From CAMLIZ01 sp966212505 (GTDB lineage Bacteria; Pseudomonadota; Gammaproteobacteria; Burkholderiales; Burkholderiaceae_C): DNA of 64,000 nt. Where the stretch lies: assembly GCA_966212505.1 (NCBI GenBank), contig CBIHRS010000024.1, positions 5,011-69,010 on the forward strand, read 5' to 3'. How positions within the stretch are numbered: the stretch's first letter is position 1; the number at the start of each line of letters is the position of its first letter. Below, piece after piece: positions 8,714-17,012 of the stretch. The translations under genes and the position numbers were made by a program. The notes beneath the pieces were generated by a model. It did no database searches and was not told where the DNA came from. It worked only from the letters and a program-made list of their open reading frames with translations.

Positions 8714-9342
8714 GCCCCGCGATCTCGTTGCCCGACCCGCCGCTGGTCGCGATCCTGCGCGGGCTGCCGCCCGAACAGGCGGCGGATGTAGGCCAGGTGC
8801 TGTTCGACGCTGGCTTCCGCACGCTCGAGGTGCCGCTGAACCGGCCCGGTGCGCTGCAGAGCATCGAGGTGCTGCGGCGCATGGCGCCGGCCGGTGCGCT
8901 GGTGGGCGCCGGCACCGTCGTCAGCGCGGAGCAGGTCGACCAGGTGGCGGCCGCCGGCGGCCGGCTGATCATCTCGCCGCACTGCGACACCGCGGTGATC
9001 GCGCGCACCCGCGAACTGGGCCTGTATTCGGCCCCCGGGGTCTTCACCGCTACCGAGGCCTTCACCGCACTGCGCACCGGCGCCCATGCGCTGAAGCTAT
9101 TTCCGGCCGAGGCGATGGCGCCGGCCGGCCTGCAGGCACTGGCCACCGTGCTGCCGCCCGGCACGCCGTTGTGGCCGGTGGGCGGCATCACGCCCGAGAG
9201 CTTCGTCCGCTGGCGCGCGGCGGGCGCCACCGGCTTCGGCATCGGCAGTGCGCTCTACAAGCCCGGGGTGTCGCTGGGCGACCTGCGCGCCCGGGCGCGG
9301 GCTTTCGTCGAGGCCTGGCGCAACCACCCAGATAGGGCATAG
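8710..9342 (+). CDS. dgoA: 2-dehydro-3-deoxy-6-phosphogalactonate aldolase
   Basis: The 210-residue product is a class I KDPG/KDPGal aldolase with the expected TIM-barrel size. Motifs include VAILRG, the GAGTV segment, the Schiff-base lysine in HALKLFPAE and the phosphate-binding GGITPE and GIGSALY loops. It cleaves KDPGal to pyruvate and glyceraldehyde-3-phosphate. The start codon overlaps the dgoK stop in ATGA, implying translational coupling. KDPG cannot be excluded as a substrate, but the DgoK partner points to the galactonate branch. Confidence 0.92.
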   Translation: MSPAISLPDPPLVAILRGLPPEQAADVGQVLFDAGFRTLEVPLNRPGALQSIEVLRRMAPAGALVGAGTVVSAEQVDQVAAAGGRLIISPHCDTAVIARTRELGLYSAPGVFTATEAFTALRTGAHALKLFPAEAMAPAGLQALATVLPPGTPLWPVGGITPESFVRWRAAGATGFGIGSALYKPGVSLGDLRARARAFVEAWRNHPDRA

Positions 9343-9391
9343 GACTTGCCTGCGCCCGGGGTTAAGCTGCCTCCCGAAAGGACGTGCCCCC

Positions 9392-9889
9392 ATGAAGCCC
9401 ACCGTGATCGAACTGTTCGCCCATGCCGCCGAAAGGGCGCGTGATGTCGCGGTGATGATGGATGCGGCGAGGGCCCTCACGGTGCTGGGCCGCGCCCGGC
9501 TCGCCACCGAGCCGGCGGCCGACGGCTCCGGCCTGATCGACACCGAGGTGTTCAGCCTCTATCAAACCGCCGAGCGCCTGGGCCACCATGTGCGCCAGAT
9601 GTCGAGCGAGGCGCGCACGCTGCTGGTCACCGCCAAGCAGATGCTCGAAACCCAGCCGCAGCCGGTGGCCACGCCGCACGACTTCCACAACGTCTGCGAG
9701 ATGATGGACCAGGCGATGGCGCGTGCGGTCGAGGCGGTCGACCGGCTCGATGCCATGCGGCTGAGCATGGATGCCGCGGCGGCCACCACCCGCGGCGATG
9801 CCGCCGCCGCCGAACCCACCGACGAGGTGCGGCACGCCACCGACGCGCTGTTTCAGCGCCTGCGCTTCGGCAGCGACGACGTTCGCTGA
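9392..9889 (+). CDS. Hypothetical 165-residue alpha-helical protein
   Basis: I do not recognise this protein. It is mostly helical and alanine-rich with heptad-like stretches (HHVRQMSSEARTLLVTAKQML, then MMDQAMARAVEAVDRL), lacks a signal peptide or membrane segment, and should be cytoplasmic. The middle resembles short phasin or coiled-coil proteins, but that is a weak impression. A GAAAGGA ribosome site precedes the ATG. It lies between the galactonate operon and a CBS-domain gene and is followed by its own terminator, so it is probably monocistronic. Confidence 0.65.
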   Translation: MKPTVIELFAHAAERARDVAVMMDAARALTVLGRARLATEPAADGSGLIDTEVFSLYQTAERLGHHVRQMSSEARTLLVTAKQMLETQPQPVATPHDFHNVCEMMDQAMARAVEAVDRLDAMRLSMDAAAATTRGDAAAAEPTDEVRHATDALFQRLRFGSDDVR

Positions 9890-9902
9890 GCCTTCCTTCA
9901 GC

Positions 9903-9971
9903 GCCTGCTTCGCGCAGGCACCAAATCTGCCGGTCTTCTCCAGCCGGGCCCATGTCCGACGGGCCCTTTTT
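9903..9971 (+). terminator. Hairpin followed by a Rho-independent terminator
   Basis: A GC-rich 6-bp hairpin (9903-9908 with 9914-9919) is followed by GGGCCC at 9946-9951 pairing with GGGCCC at 9961-9966 and then TTTTT at 9967-9971. The second structure has the stem plus T-tract of an intrinsic terminator and closes transcription of the 9392 gene before the CBS gene. Confidence 0.7.
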
Positions 9972-10000
9972 CATCAACCCAGGCTGAGAAGGAGACCGTG

Positions 10001-10438
10001 ATGAACCAGATTGCCGATGTGATGACGCGAGACGTCCGCACCGTGTCGCCCGACGACATGCTGCAGCGCGCGGCGCAGTGCATGGATGAGCTCAATGTCG
10101 GCGCCGTGCCGGTGTGCGATGGCCACAAGCTCGTCGGCATGGTGACCGACCGCGACATCACCGTGCGCGGCGTGGCCACCGCCAAGCCGGCCGACAGCAC
10201 GCCGGTGAGCGAGGTGATGAGCACCAGTGTGCGCTGGTGCTACGAAGACCAGGACATCGACGACGTGCTCGACGAGATGCGCGACGTGCAGATCCGCCGC
10301 GTGCCGGTGGTCAACCGCGAGCACAAGCTGGTGGGCATCGTCGCGCTCGGCGACCTGGCCGAACGCGGCGGCGAGAAGGGCCGTGTCGCCGAGACGCTGA
10401 AGGACATCTCCACGCCATCGCAACCCGACCGCCATTGA
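10001..10438 (+). CDS. CBS-domain-pair protein
   Basis: The 145-residue protein consists of two CBS motifs (IADVMTRDVRTVSP... VGMVTDRDI and VSEVMSTSV... LVGIVALGDL), a module that binds adenine nucleotides. Stand-alone CBS-pair proteins of this kind are often stress- or stationary-phase-linked, and no catalytic domain is attached. AAGGAG at 9989-9994 places the ATG at 10001 (6-base spacer) ahead of the GTG at 9998. The neighbours include Hsp20, a zinc-finger protein and UspA-like context, which fits a stress role by inference. Confidence 0.85.
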   Translation: MNQIADVMTRDVRTVSPDDMLQRAAQCMDELNVGAVPVCDGHKLVGMVTDRDITVRGVATAKPADSTPVSEVMSTSVRWCYEDQDIDDVLDEMRDVQIRRVPVVNREHKLVGIVALGDLAERGGEKGRVAETLKDISTPSQPDRH

Positions 10439-10449
10439 GCCGGGCCTCG

Positions 10450-10659
10450 ATGATGGCGGGCACCGAAGCTCCCACCCCCACGCCGGGCGCCGCGCCGCTC
10501 CAGCCGGCCCATCCGGGCGACGAGGCGCCGGCGGGCGCCCCGGGCATCGGCGAGAACGTCTGCCGCGCCTGCGGCGGCAGCGGCCGCACCGCACAGGGCC
10601 AGCGCTGCCCCGAGTGCGGCGGCAGCGGCAAGGTCAACGTCGGCATCGGCGGCGGATAG
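10450..10659 (+). CDS. 69-residue protein with a DnaJ-type CxxCxGxG zinc finger
   Basis: This small protein has a Pro/Ala-rich N-terminal half and ends with two CxxCxGxG repeats (CRACGGSG and CPECGGSG), exactly half of the four-repeat zinc domain of DnaJ; it can make one zinc site. There is no J domain. It starts 11 bp after the CBS gene and converges on hsp20, so a chaperone-linked role is a guess. Two adjacent ATG codons (10450, 10453) are possible starts. The stop codon lies in the loop of a 6-bp hairpin. Confidence 0.7.
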   Translation: MMAGTEAPTPTPGAAPLQPAHPGDEAPAGAPGIGENVCRACGGSGRTAQGQRCPECGGSGKVNVGIGGG

Positions 10660-10704
10660 CCGCCGATGCGCGAACTGCCTCCGCGTCCGCCGCCTCAGTG
10701 GCGG
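10650..10704. terminator. Paired GC hairpins with stop codons in their loops, between convergent genes
   Basis: CGGCGG (10650-10655) pairs with CCGCCG (10660-10665), with the TAG stop of the zinc-finger gene in the tetraloop. CCGCC (10687-10691) pairs with GGCGG (10700-10704), with the hsp20 stop in its loop. There is no T-tract, so these may be transcript-end stabilisers rather than intrinsic terminators. Confidence 0.4.
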
Positions 10705-11273
10705 ATGTCGGTGGCAGACGATGGGCCGCCTTCTGCGGAGGGTTGTCCGGCGGACCGGTCATCGCCCGGCTGCATCGCCGGCTGCGATGACGCACCCGTG
10801 CCGCCGGTGCGCACCTCGATGCGCTGGCTGCGCCGCTGCGCGGCCGTCTTGGGCAGCGTGACGCGCAGCACACCATGCTCGAAGTGCGCCTGCACCTGGC
10901 TCGGGTCCACCGGGAAGGGCAGCCGCAGCGAGCGCTGGAAGGTGCCGTGCGAGCGCTCCATCACATGGAAATTTTTCCGCTCTTCCTGATGCTCGGCCTT
11001 GCGCTCGCCGCTGATCGTCAGGATGTCGTCGTTCAGCATCACCGACACGTCGTTGGGCGCCACGCCGGGCAGGTCGGCGGTGATCGCGATCTCGTTGTCG
11101 GTCTCGCTCACGTCCATGTGCGGCACGAGTGCCTGGGCCGCGCCGCCAGCGCCACGCGCAGACGGCAGTCCGCCGCCGCGCCACATGTTGTCGAACAGCT
11201 GGTCCACCTCGTGGCGCAGCATCTGGAACGGGTCGCTGCCATAGCCGTAAGGGGTGAGGGATCCTCTTGCCAT
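10695..11273 (-). CDS. Small heat shock protein, Hsp20 / alpha-crystallin family
   Basis: The 192-residue product has an N-terminal arm, an alpha-crystallin domain at about residues 55-155 (ITADLPGVAPNDVSVMLNDD, then the GVLRVTLPK signature) and a C-terminal I-x-V motif (RIEV) of the type used for oligomerisation. It is an ATP-independent holdase. The chosen ATG (MARGSLTPYG) has GAAAGGA upstream at 11281-11287; upstream in-frame starts would invade the divergent gene. The tail after the I-x-V motif is long and disordered (Gly/Ser/Pro-rich). I could not find a clear sigma-32 promoter. Confidence 0.92.
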   Translation of the reverse strand: MARGSLTPYGYGSDPFQMLRHEVDQLFDNMWRGGGLPSARGAGGAAQALVPHMDVSETDNEIAITADLPGVAPNDVSVMLNDDILTISGERKAEHQEERKNFHVMERSHGTFQRSLRLPFPVDPSQVQAHFEHGVLRVTLPKTAAQRRSQRIEVRTGGTGASSQPAMQPGDDRSAGQPSAEGGPSSATDIRH

Positions 11274-11397
11274 CACGTGCTCCTTTCTTCGCGGGTTGCG
11301 GGGTTCCTGGCGCGGCAACCCCCATTCCCAGCGCCTGCCGGGTGGCACCGCAGTTGCCGCGCCCACAGCAGCCACAACAGCGCAGAAGGAGCAAGCA

Positions 11398-11847
11398 ATG
11401 GACTCGATGTGGATCGTATTGGCCGACGAAGGAAGGGCGCGCATCCTCGAATGCAAGGAGCCCGGCCACCAGCTCGAAGAAGTGGAGGAGCTCACCGATG
11501 CCGGCGCGCATGCCGGCAACGCCGACTTCCGCCGCGATGCCTATGGCCGCCGCAGCGGCGGCGACATCCGCATGGGCGGCAATGCCACCGCGTCGGCCGG
11601 CGAAGAGAAGCTCGACCATGAAGCCGAGCTGTTCGCACGCCGCGTGGCCGAGCGCCTGAGCGAGGCACGCCGCCAGCACCGCTACGGCCAGCTCCGCATC
11701 GCCGCGGCGCCGCGCTTCCTCGGCCGGCTGCGCAAGGCGATGGACCATGAAGTGAGCGAGACCGTGATCGACGAGATCGACAAGGACTGGCTGCAGCTCG
11801 ACCGCCGCACGCTGGTGCAACGCCTCTTTCCTGACAGGCCTGCCTGA
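11398..11847 (+). CDS. Host attachment protein family
   Basis: The 149-residue protein begins MWIVLADEGRARIL and matches the small family annotated as required for attachment to host cells (named from Agrobacterium studies). It has a central HEAELFARRVAERL helix and an RFLGRLRKAM segment. AAGGAG at 11386-11391 supports the ATG at 11398. It is divergent from hsp20 and upstream of the cyanophycin pair. Members are common in free-living Burkholderiales, so the attachment name should not be taken as a function here. Confidence 0.75.
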   Translation: MDSMWIVLADEGRARILECKEPGHQLEEVEELTDAGAHAGNADFRRDAYGRRSGGDIRMGGNATASAGEEKLDHEAELFARRVAERLSEARRQHRYGQLRIAAAPRFLGRLRKAMDHEVSETVIDEIDKDWLQLDRRTLVQRLFPDRPA

Positions 11848-11912
11848 CAGCACTTCCCGGGTACGGCCATTGCCCGACAAACCTTGTCATCACTTGCGTT
11901 TGATTGCAAATC

Positions 11913-12836
11913 ATGGCTCAACAGGAGACAAGGTCCGGTGCGGGGGAGCGGCGCACCGGGCGTCTCGTGATCATCGGTGGCAACGAGGATCGCGACGACG
12001 AGAAGCGGGTGTTGCGCCGCTTCGTCGAGCTCTGCGGCAGCGACAGGCCCAAGGTGCTGGTTCTCACCGCCGCGAGCGGCGAGGACGAGGAACTGTGGAA
12101 GGTCTATCGCCATGCCTTCCGCGACCTCGGCGCGGAGCCCCAGCAGCTGCATGTCGGCTCGCGTGAAGAGGCCAACGATCCCGCCGCCGCGCAGCGGCTC
12201 CTCGCGGCCGACGGCATCTTCATGACCGGCGGCGACCAGAAGCGGCTGCTGGCCCTGATCGGCGGCACCGCGCTCGACGATGCGATGGAGCAGGCCTTCT
12301 ACGAACACGGCCGCTGCATCGCCGGCACCAGCGCCGGTGCCTCGGCGATGGCGCAGCACATGCTCGCCACCGCTGCGGCCGAAGTGCAGCCCGAGAAGGA
12401 CATGTCGGCGCTGGCGGCTGGCCTCGGGCTGGTCGAGCGCGTGGTGATCGACCAGCATTTCTCCGAGCGCCAGCGTCTCGGCCGCCTGCTCACTGTGGTG
12501 GCGCAGAACCCCTACCTGCTGGGTGTGGGCATCGACGAGGACACCGCGCTCATCGTCGAGCCCGCGCATGGCATCGAGGTGGTGGGCGACGGCGCGGTCA
12601 CGCTGATCGACGGGCGGCAGATGTCGTCGAATTTCCTCAACGTGCAGCGGCGCGAGATCCTCGAGCTGATCGACGTGAAGCTGCATCTCTTGCCGGCTGG
12701 CGCGCGCTATTGCGTCAACGGCGAGGTCAAGCGCGCATCGTCCGGCGATGACGCGGCCGAAGACCCGCGCGAGGTGCCGGCCGCGCTGAAGGACATCGTT
12801 TCCATCCTGACCCAGCAGGGAGCCCATTCGTCATGA
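11913..12836 (+). CDS. cphB: Cyanophycinase
   Basis: The 307-residue serine peptidase (family S51) cleaves cyanophycin, the Arg-Asp storage polymer, into beta-Asp-Arg dipeptides. It shows LVIIGGNED near the N-terminus, the nucleophile serine 140 in IAGTSAGASAM and the following oxyanion-region residues. No signal peptide is present, so it is intracellular. The stop codon overlaps the cphA start (ATGA), so the degrading and making enzymes share one transcript. The C-terminal 35 residues beyond the catalytic core are polar and variable. Confidence 0.93.
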   Translation: MAQQETRSGAGERRTGRLVIIGGNEDRDDEKRVLRRFVELCGSDRPKVLVLTAASGEDEELWKVYRHAFRDLGAEPQQLHVGSREEANDPAAAQRLLAADGIFMTGGDQKRLLALIGGTALDDAMEQAFYEHGRCIAGTSAGASAMAQHMLATAAAEVQPEKDMSALAAGLGLVERVVIDQHFSERQRLGRLLTVVAQNPYLLGVGIDEDTALIVEPAHGIEVVGDGAVTLIDGRQMSSNFLNVQRREILELIDVKLHLLPAGARYCVNGEVKRASSGDDAAEDPREVPAALKDIVSILTQQGAHSS

Positions 12837-15580
12837 AGATCGTCGACAGCCGCCTGCTGCGCGGCCCCAACCTCTACGCTCGCAAGCCCTGCCTGGTGGC
12901 GATCGTCGATCTGCAGGATCTGGACGAGATCGCCTCCAACGAGATCGAGGGCTTCACCGACCGGCTGCTGGCGTGGCTGCCGGGCCTGCAGGAACACCAC
13001 TGCGGCCTGGGCTACCGCGGCGGCTTCGTCGAGCGGTTGCGCGAGGGCACCTACATGGGCCACATCGCCGAGCACATCGCGCTCGAGCTGCAGTCGCGCG
13101 CCGGCCCCGAGGTGCGCTACGGCAAGACGCGCATGCTGCCGCACAAGCCGCGCCACTACCGCATCGTGATGGGCTACGCGGTCGAGGGCATGGCCGAGAA
13201 GTCGCTGATGCATGCGCTGCGGATCGTCGAGGCGGCGGCGCGCAACGAGGCGGTGGATGTGCAGTCCATGCATGACGAGCTCAAGCGCATCCACGCCCGC
13301 CAGGGGCTGGGCCCGAGCACGCGGGCGGTGATCGAGGCGGCGCGCGACCGCGGCATCCCGTCGCTGCGGCTGTCGGAGGACGCCAGCCTGTTCCAGCTCG
13401 GCTGGGGCTCGCGCCAGCAGCGCGTGCAGGCCACGATCACCGGCCGCAGCGGACACATCGCGGTGAGCATCGCCAGCGACAAGGACCTGACCAAGCAGCT
13501 GCTGTCGGCCGCCGGCGTGCCGGTGCCGCGCGGCCGCACGGTGAGCACGCTGGCCGAGGCGCGTGAGGCGATGCGCGACGTCGGCGTGCCGGTGACGGTG
13601 AAGCCGCTCGATGCCAACCAGGGCAAGGGCGTGACCACCAACGTGCGCACCGACGACGACCTCGCCGCCGCCTTCGCGCGGGCACAGGAGCATGGCGACG
13701 AGGTGATCGTCGAGCAGCACATCCTCGGCCGCGACCATCGCGTGCTGGTGGTCGACGGCCGCGTGGTGGCTGCCTCGCGCCGCGTGCCGCCGCTGGTGGT
13801 GGGCGACGGTGTGCACACCGTGCGGCAGCTGGTCGAGCAGGTCAATGCCGATCCGCAGCGCGGCGAGGGCCACGAATCGGCGCTCACGCGCATCCCGCTC
13901 GATGCCTGCGCCGCGCGCTGCCTGCGCGACCAGGGGTTGGATGTCGACAGCGTGCCGGCCGAAGGCGCACAGGTGCTGCTGCGCGGCAACGCCAACCTGT
14001 CCACCGGCGGCTGCGCCTACGACGTGACCGACGTGATCCATCCCGACACTGCGGCCATGTGCGTGCGCGCCGCGCGCCGCATCGGCCTCGACGTGGCGGG
14101 CATCGACCTGGTGTGCCGCGACATCGCCGAGCCGCTGGGCCCGCAGGGCGGGGCGGTGATCGAGGTGAATGCCGCCCCCGGCATCCGCATGCACGAGCAG
14201 CCTTCGCACGGCATGGCGCGCGCCGCCGGCGCCGCCATCGTCGACAGCATGTTCCCGCCGGGCGACGACGGCCGCATTCCGCTGGTGGCGGTGACCGGCA
14301 CCAACGGCAAGACCACCACCACGCTGGCCATCGCCGAAGGCCTGCGCACCGCCGGCCTGCGCACCGGCTACACCACCACCGAAGGCGTGTTCGTCGACGG
14401 CCGCAAGGTGATGGAAGGCGACTGCACCGGCTACTGGTCGGCGCGCGCGATCCTCACCGATCCCGAGGTCGACGCCGCGGTGCTCGAGACGGCGCGCGGC
14501 GGCATCCTGAAGCGCGGCCTGGCCTACGACCGCTGCGACGTGGCGGTGGTGCTCAACATCAGCGCCGACCACCTTGGCCAGGACGACATCCACACGCTCG
14601 ACGAACTGGCGCAGGTGAAGGCGGTGGTGGCCGACACGGCACGCCGTGCGCTGGTGCTCAATGCCGAAGACGAGCGCTGCGTCGCCATGGCCGACGAAGC
14701 GCGCGAAGGCGTCGAGATCGTCTACTTCTCGATGCAGGCCGACCATCCGGTGGTGCGGCGTCACCTGGCGCAAGGCGGCCGTGCGGTCGTGGAGCGCAAC
14801 GGCGAGATCCTGCTGGCGCGGGGGCATGACGACTGGCAATTGGTCACCCGTGTCGAGCGCCTGCCGTTCACCATCGGCGGCAAGGCGCGGCACAACGTGG
14901 CCAATGCGCTGGCCGCAGTCGCGGCGCTGGCTGCGCTGCAGCAGCCGCTGCAGACGATCGCCCAGGCGCTGGCCGGCTTCGCGAGCTCGGCGGACGCCAA
15001 CCCGCTGCGCTTCAACGTCTTCCAGATGCCGGGCGACGTGCGGCTGGTGGTCGACTACGCCCACAACCTCGCGGCCTACCGTGCGCTGATCGACACCTGC
15101 CGCCAGCTCCATGGCGGCCGGCTTGTCGGCGTGGTGTCGGCGCCCGGCGATCGGCGCGACGAAGAGCTGCGCCAGATCGGCCGGCTGTGCGCCGAGGGCT
15201 TCGACGAGCTCATCGTCTACGAGATCGACGAAGACCGCGGCCGGCCGCAGGGCGCCACGGCCCGTCCGCTGATGGAAGGGGCTGCGGCCACCGGCCGCGA
15301 CGCCAGCGAGATCGTCGACATGCGCGGCGCGCTGCGCGAAGGCTTGCGCCGCTGCCGGCCGGGTGATGTGCTGGTGTATGCCTGCGCCACCCATCTGAAC
15401 GACCTGGCGGCCGCCTTCGGCGCGATGCCGATGACCGAAGAGCGCAATGCGGCCGGGCCGGCGTTGCGCCTGGCCTGGTCATCGGAGCCGCGCGCGATGC
15501 ACGCCGAGCCCGACGAATGGCAGGTGGCCCAGCCGGCGCCGCGCCGCATGGCGCTGCCACGGCGGCAGGAACCCGCCTGA
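12833..15580 (+). CDS. cphA: Cyanophycin synthetase
   Basis: The 915-residue enzyme has the CphA1 layout: an N-terminal domain beginning MKIVDSRLLRGPNLYARKP, an ATP-grasp domain (about residues 220-470, with DANQGKGVTTN and EVNAAPGIRMHEQP) and a Mur-ligase-like domain (about 485-870) with the P-loop GTNGKTTTT. It adds Asp to the backbone and Arg to the side chain of cyanophycin using ATP. The length is slightly above the usual 870-880 because of a C-terminal tail (WSSEPRAMHAEP onward) of unknown role. It is coupled to cphB by a 4-base overlap. Confidence 0.94.
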   Translation: MKIVDSRLLRGPNLYARKPCLVAIVDLQDLDEIASNEIEGFTDRLLAWLPGLQEHHCGLGYRGGFVERLREGTYMGHIAEHIALELQSRAGPEVRYGKTRMLPHKPRHYRIVMGYAVEGMAEKSLMHALRIVEAAARNEAVDVQSMHDELKRIHARQGLGPSTRAVIEAARDRGIPSLRLSEDASLFQLGWGSRQQRVQATITGRSGHIAVSIASDKDLTKQLLSAAGVPVPRGRTVSTLAEAREAMRDVGVPVTVKPLDANQGKGVTTNVRTDDDLAAAFARAQEHGDEVIVEQHILGRDHRVLVVDGRVVAASRRVPPLVVGDGVHTVRQLVEQVNADPQRGEGHESALTRIPLDACAARCLRDQGLDVDSVPAEGAQVLLRGNANLSTGGCAYDVTDVIHPDTAAMCVRAARRIGLDVAGIDLVCRDIAEPLGPQGGAVIEVNAAPGIRMHEQPSHGMARAAGAAIVDSMFPPGDDGRIPLVAVTGTNGKTTTTLAIAEGLRTAGLRTGYTTTEGVFVDGRKVMEGDCTGYWSARAILTDPEVDAAVLETARGGILKRGLAYDRCDVAVVLNISADHLGQDDIHTLDELAQVKAVVADTARRALVLNAEDERCVAMADEAREGVEIVYFSMQADHPVVRRHLAQGGRAVVERNGEILLARGHDDWQLVTRVERLPFTIGGKARHNVANALAAVAALAALQQPLQTIAQALAGFASSADANPLRFNVFQMPGDVRLVVDYAHNLAAYRALIDTCRQLHGGRLVGVVSAPGDRRDEELRQIGRLCAEGFDELIVYEIDEDRGRPQGATARPLMEGAAATGRDASEIVDMRGALREGLRRCRPGDVLVYACATHLNDLAAAFGAMPMTEERNAAGPALRLAWSSEPRAMHAEPDEWQVAQPAPRRMALPRRQEPA

Positions 15581-15613
15581 TCCTTCACCCCGACCTCGAA
15601 AGGAAACCCATCC

Positions 15614-16120
15614 ATGCAAAGCAAAGTCAAGCTCTTCGGGCATCCGGTGCACCAGATGCTGATCGTGTTTCCGCTCGGCCTGCTGGCCACTGCGGTGATC
15701 TTCGACCTGATCCACATCGCCTCCGGCCGGCCGCTGATGGCGGTGGTGGCGCACTGGATGATCGCGGCCGGCCTGGTCGGCGGCCTGGTGGCCGCGCCTT
15801 TCGGCCTGATCGACTGGCTGGCCATTCCAGCGGGCACGCGCGCCAAGGCCGTGGGCGCGATGCACGGCGGCGGCAACCTGCTGGTGATGCTGCTCTTTGC
15901 CGGCAGCTGGTTCCTGCGCCAGGCCTCGCCGGAGCTGCCGGGAACGCTGGCGATGACGCTGTCGTTCATCGGCGCAGCCATCGCCAGCGTCACCGCGTGG
16001 CTGGGCGGCGAACTGGTCGACCGGCTGGGCGTGGGCGTCTACGAGGACGCGGGGCTGAACGCGCCGAACTCGCTGCATGCGGGCAAGCCCTTGCGCGAGC
16101 GCACGACCACGGCGAGGTGA
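15614..16120 (+). CDS. DUF2231 family four-helix membrane protein
   Basis: The 168-residue product has the DUF2231 signature at its N-terminus (LFGHPVHQMLIVFPLGL) followed by about four membrane segments and a second histidine in AMHGGGNLLVM. The paired histidines suggest metal or heme binding, but no function is established. It lies 33 bp after cphA and is probably in the same transcript. The C-terminal 35 residues are soluble and basic. Confidence 0.85.
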   Translation: MQSKVKLFGHPVHQMLIVFPLGLLATAVIFDLIHIASGRPLMAVVAHWMIAAGLVGGLVAAPFGLIDWLAIPAGTRAKAVGAMHGGGNLLVMLLFAGSWFLRQASPELPGTLAMTLSFIGAAIASVTAWLGGELVDRLGVGVYEDAGLNAPNSLHAGKPLRERTTTAR

Positions 16121-16165
16121 GGCATGCTAGGCTCGCCGCAGCTCACTTCCCAGGAGCCTTTTCCG

Positions 16166-16405
16166 ATGCAGGCGCCGGCGAAATACCTCGTGCTGATCGA
16201 TGCGGCAGGCGAAATGGTCGCCCGCATGTTCGATGCCGACTTGCGGCTGGTGTCGGAGTTCGACGCCGGCTCAGAGGAGGTGGCGGTGATGACCACCGGG
16301 CTGCGCCCCGAGCGGGGCGCGCAGGGCGCCTTCTGGGACAAGGCGCTCAAGGGCCACAGCGCCGAGGAGCGCGCTGCGGCCGACGTTTACACGCTCGATG
16401 TGTGA
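16166..16405 (+). CDS. Small hypothetical protein, 79 residues
   Basis: I do not recognise this protein. It begins MQAPAKYLVLIDAAGEMVARMF, is acidic and predicted soluble with a beta-strand-rich N-terminal half. CAGGAG at 16151-16156 supports ATG 16166 over an upstream start at 16124. It is located 45 bp after the DUF2231 gene and its stop is two bases from the stop of the convergent lipoprotein gene. Confidence 0.6.
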   Translation: MQAPAKYLVLIDAAGEMVARMFDADLRLVSEFDAGSEEVAVMTTGLRPERGAQGAFWDKALKGHSAEERAAADVYTLDV

Positions 16406-16407
16406 GC

Positions 16408-16881
16408 TCAGCTGCGGGGGGCCGTGATCGGCGGCGCCTTGGTCACCCGGGTCTTGCCGCCGGTGGTCACCAGGATCACGGCGTCGCCCGGGTTCAGCGT
16501 CTCCGAGGCCTTGGCCTGCACGATCGCGCGGCGCTCGCCGTTGGCCAGCTGCACCAGGATCTCGACGGCGTCTTCCTTCGTGGTGGCGCGCTCGATCGCA
16601 TTGCCGACCACCGCACCCGCCACCGCGCCGATCACGCCGACCACCGCGCCTTCGCGGTGGCCACCCACCGTGGAGCCCGCCACGCCGCCGGCAATGCCGC
16701 CCGCCGCGGCGCCGATGCCGCTCTGCGAGCCGTCGACCGTGACCGGCCGCACCGACAGCACCGTGGCGTCCTGCACCTGCGACAGGCGCTGCGCATCACC
16801 GCGCTGGATCACATCGGGGCTGGTGGTGGAGCAGGCAGCCAGCGCTGCGACCAGCAGCGTGGACAACAGGGTCTTGGTCAT
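16408..16881 (-). CDS. Outer-membrane lipoprotein with a glycine-zipper membrane segment (SlyB/Pcp-like)
   Basis: The 157-residue protein has a lipoprotein signal peptide with lipobox LAAC (Cys17) and a long glycine-zipper stretch (GIGAAAGGIAGGVAGSTVGG onward to AVVGNAIERATT), typical of the SlyB/Pcp/17-kDa antigen group. The C-terminal domain contains a small beta fold (GDAVILVTTGGKTRV). It probably sits in the outer membrane and affects envelope integrity. The frame is open far upstream, but the signal peptide and GAGGGGAA ribosome site fix the start at 16881. Confidence 0.88.
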   Translation of the reverse strand: MTKTLLSTLLVAALAACSTTSPDVIQRGDAQRLSQVQDATVLSVRPVTVDGSQSGIGAAAGGIAGGVAGSTVGGHREGAVVGVIGAVAGAVVGNAIERATTKEDAVEILVQLANGERRAIVQAKASETLNPGDAVILVTTGGKTRVTKAPPITAPRS

Positions 16882-17012
16882 GGGGTTCCCCTCGAGACGG
16901 TATGAAGAATGGATGCGCAACGCGCGCAACAAGGCCGCCGTTGACGCGGCTCGTCCTGCATGGACCGTGCAACGCGGTGCGAGTTCCCGTGAAGTTTTGT
17001 GATTCGGCGGGG

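Noticed and set aside
11315..11335. CCCCAT as a sigma-32 -10 box between hsp20 and the host-attachment gene
   Set aside because: No CTTGAA-like -35 sequence lies at the needed distance on either strand.
12707..15394. Very long open frame antisense to cphA
   Set aside because: It has repetitive His/Arg/Ala/Val composition typical of antisense reading in GC-rich genes, no domain, and cphA and cphB match known families fully.
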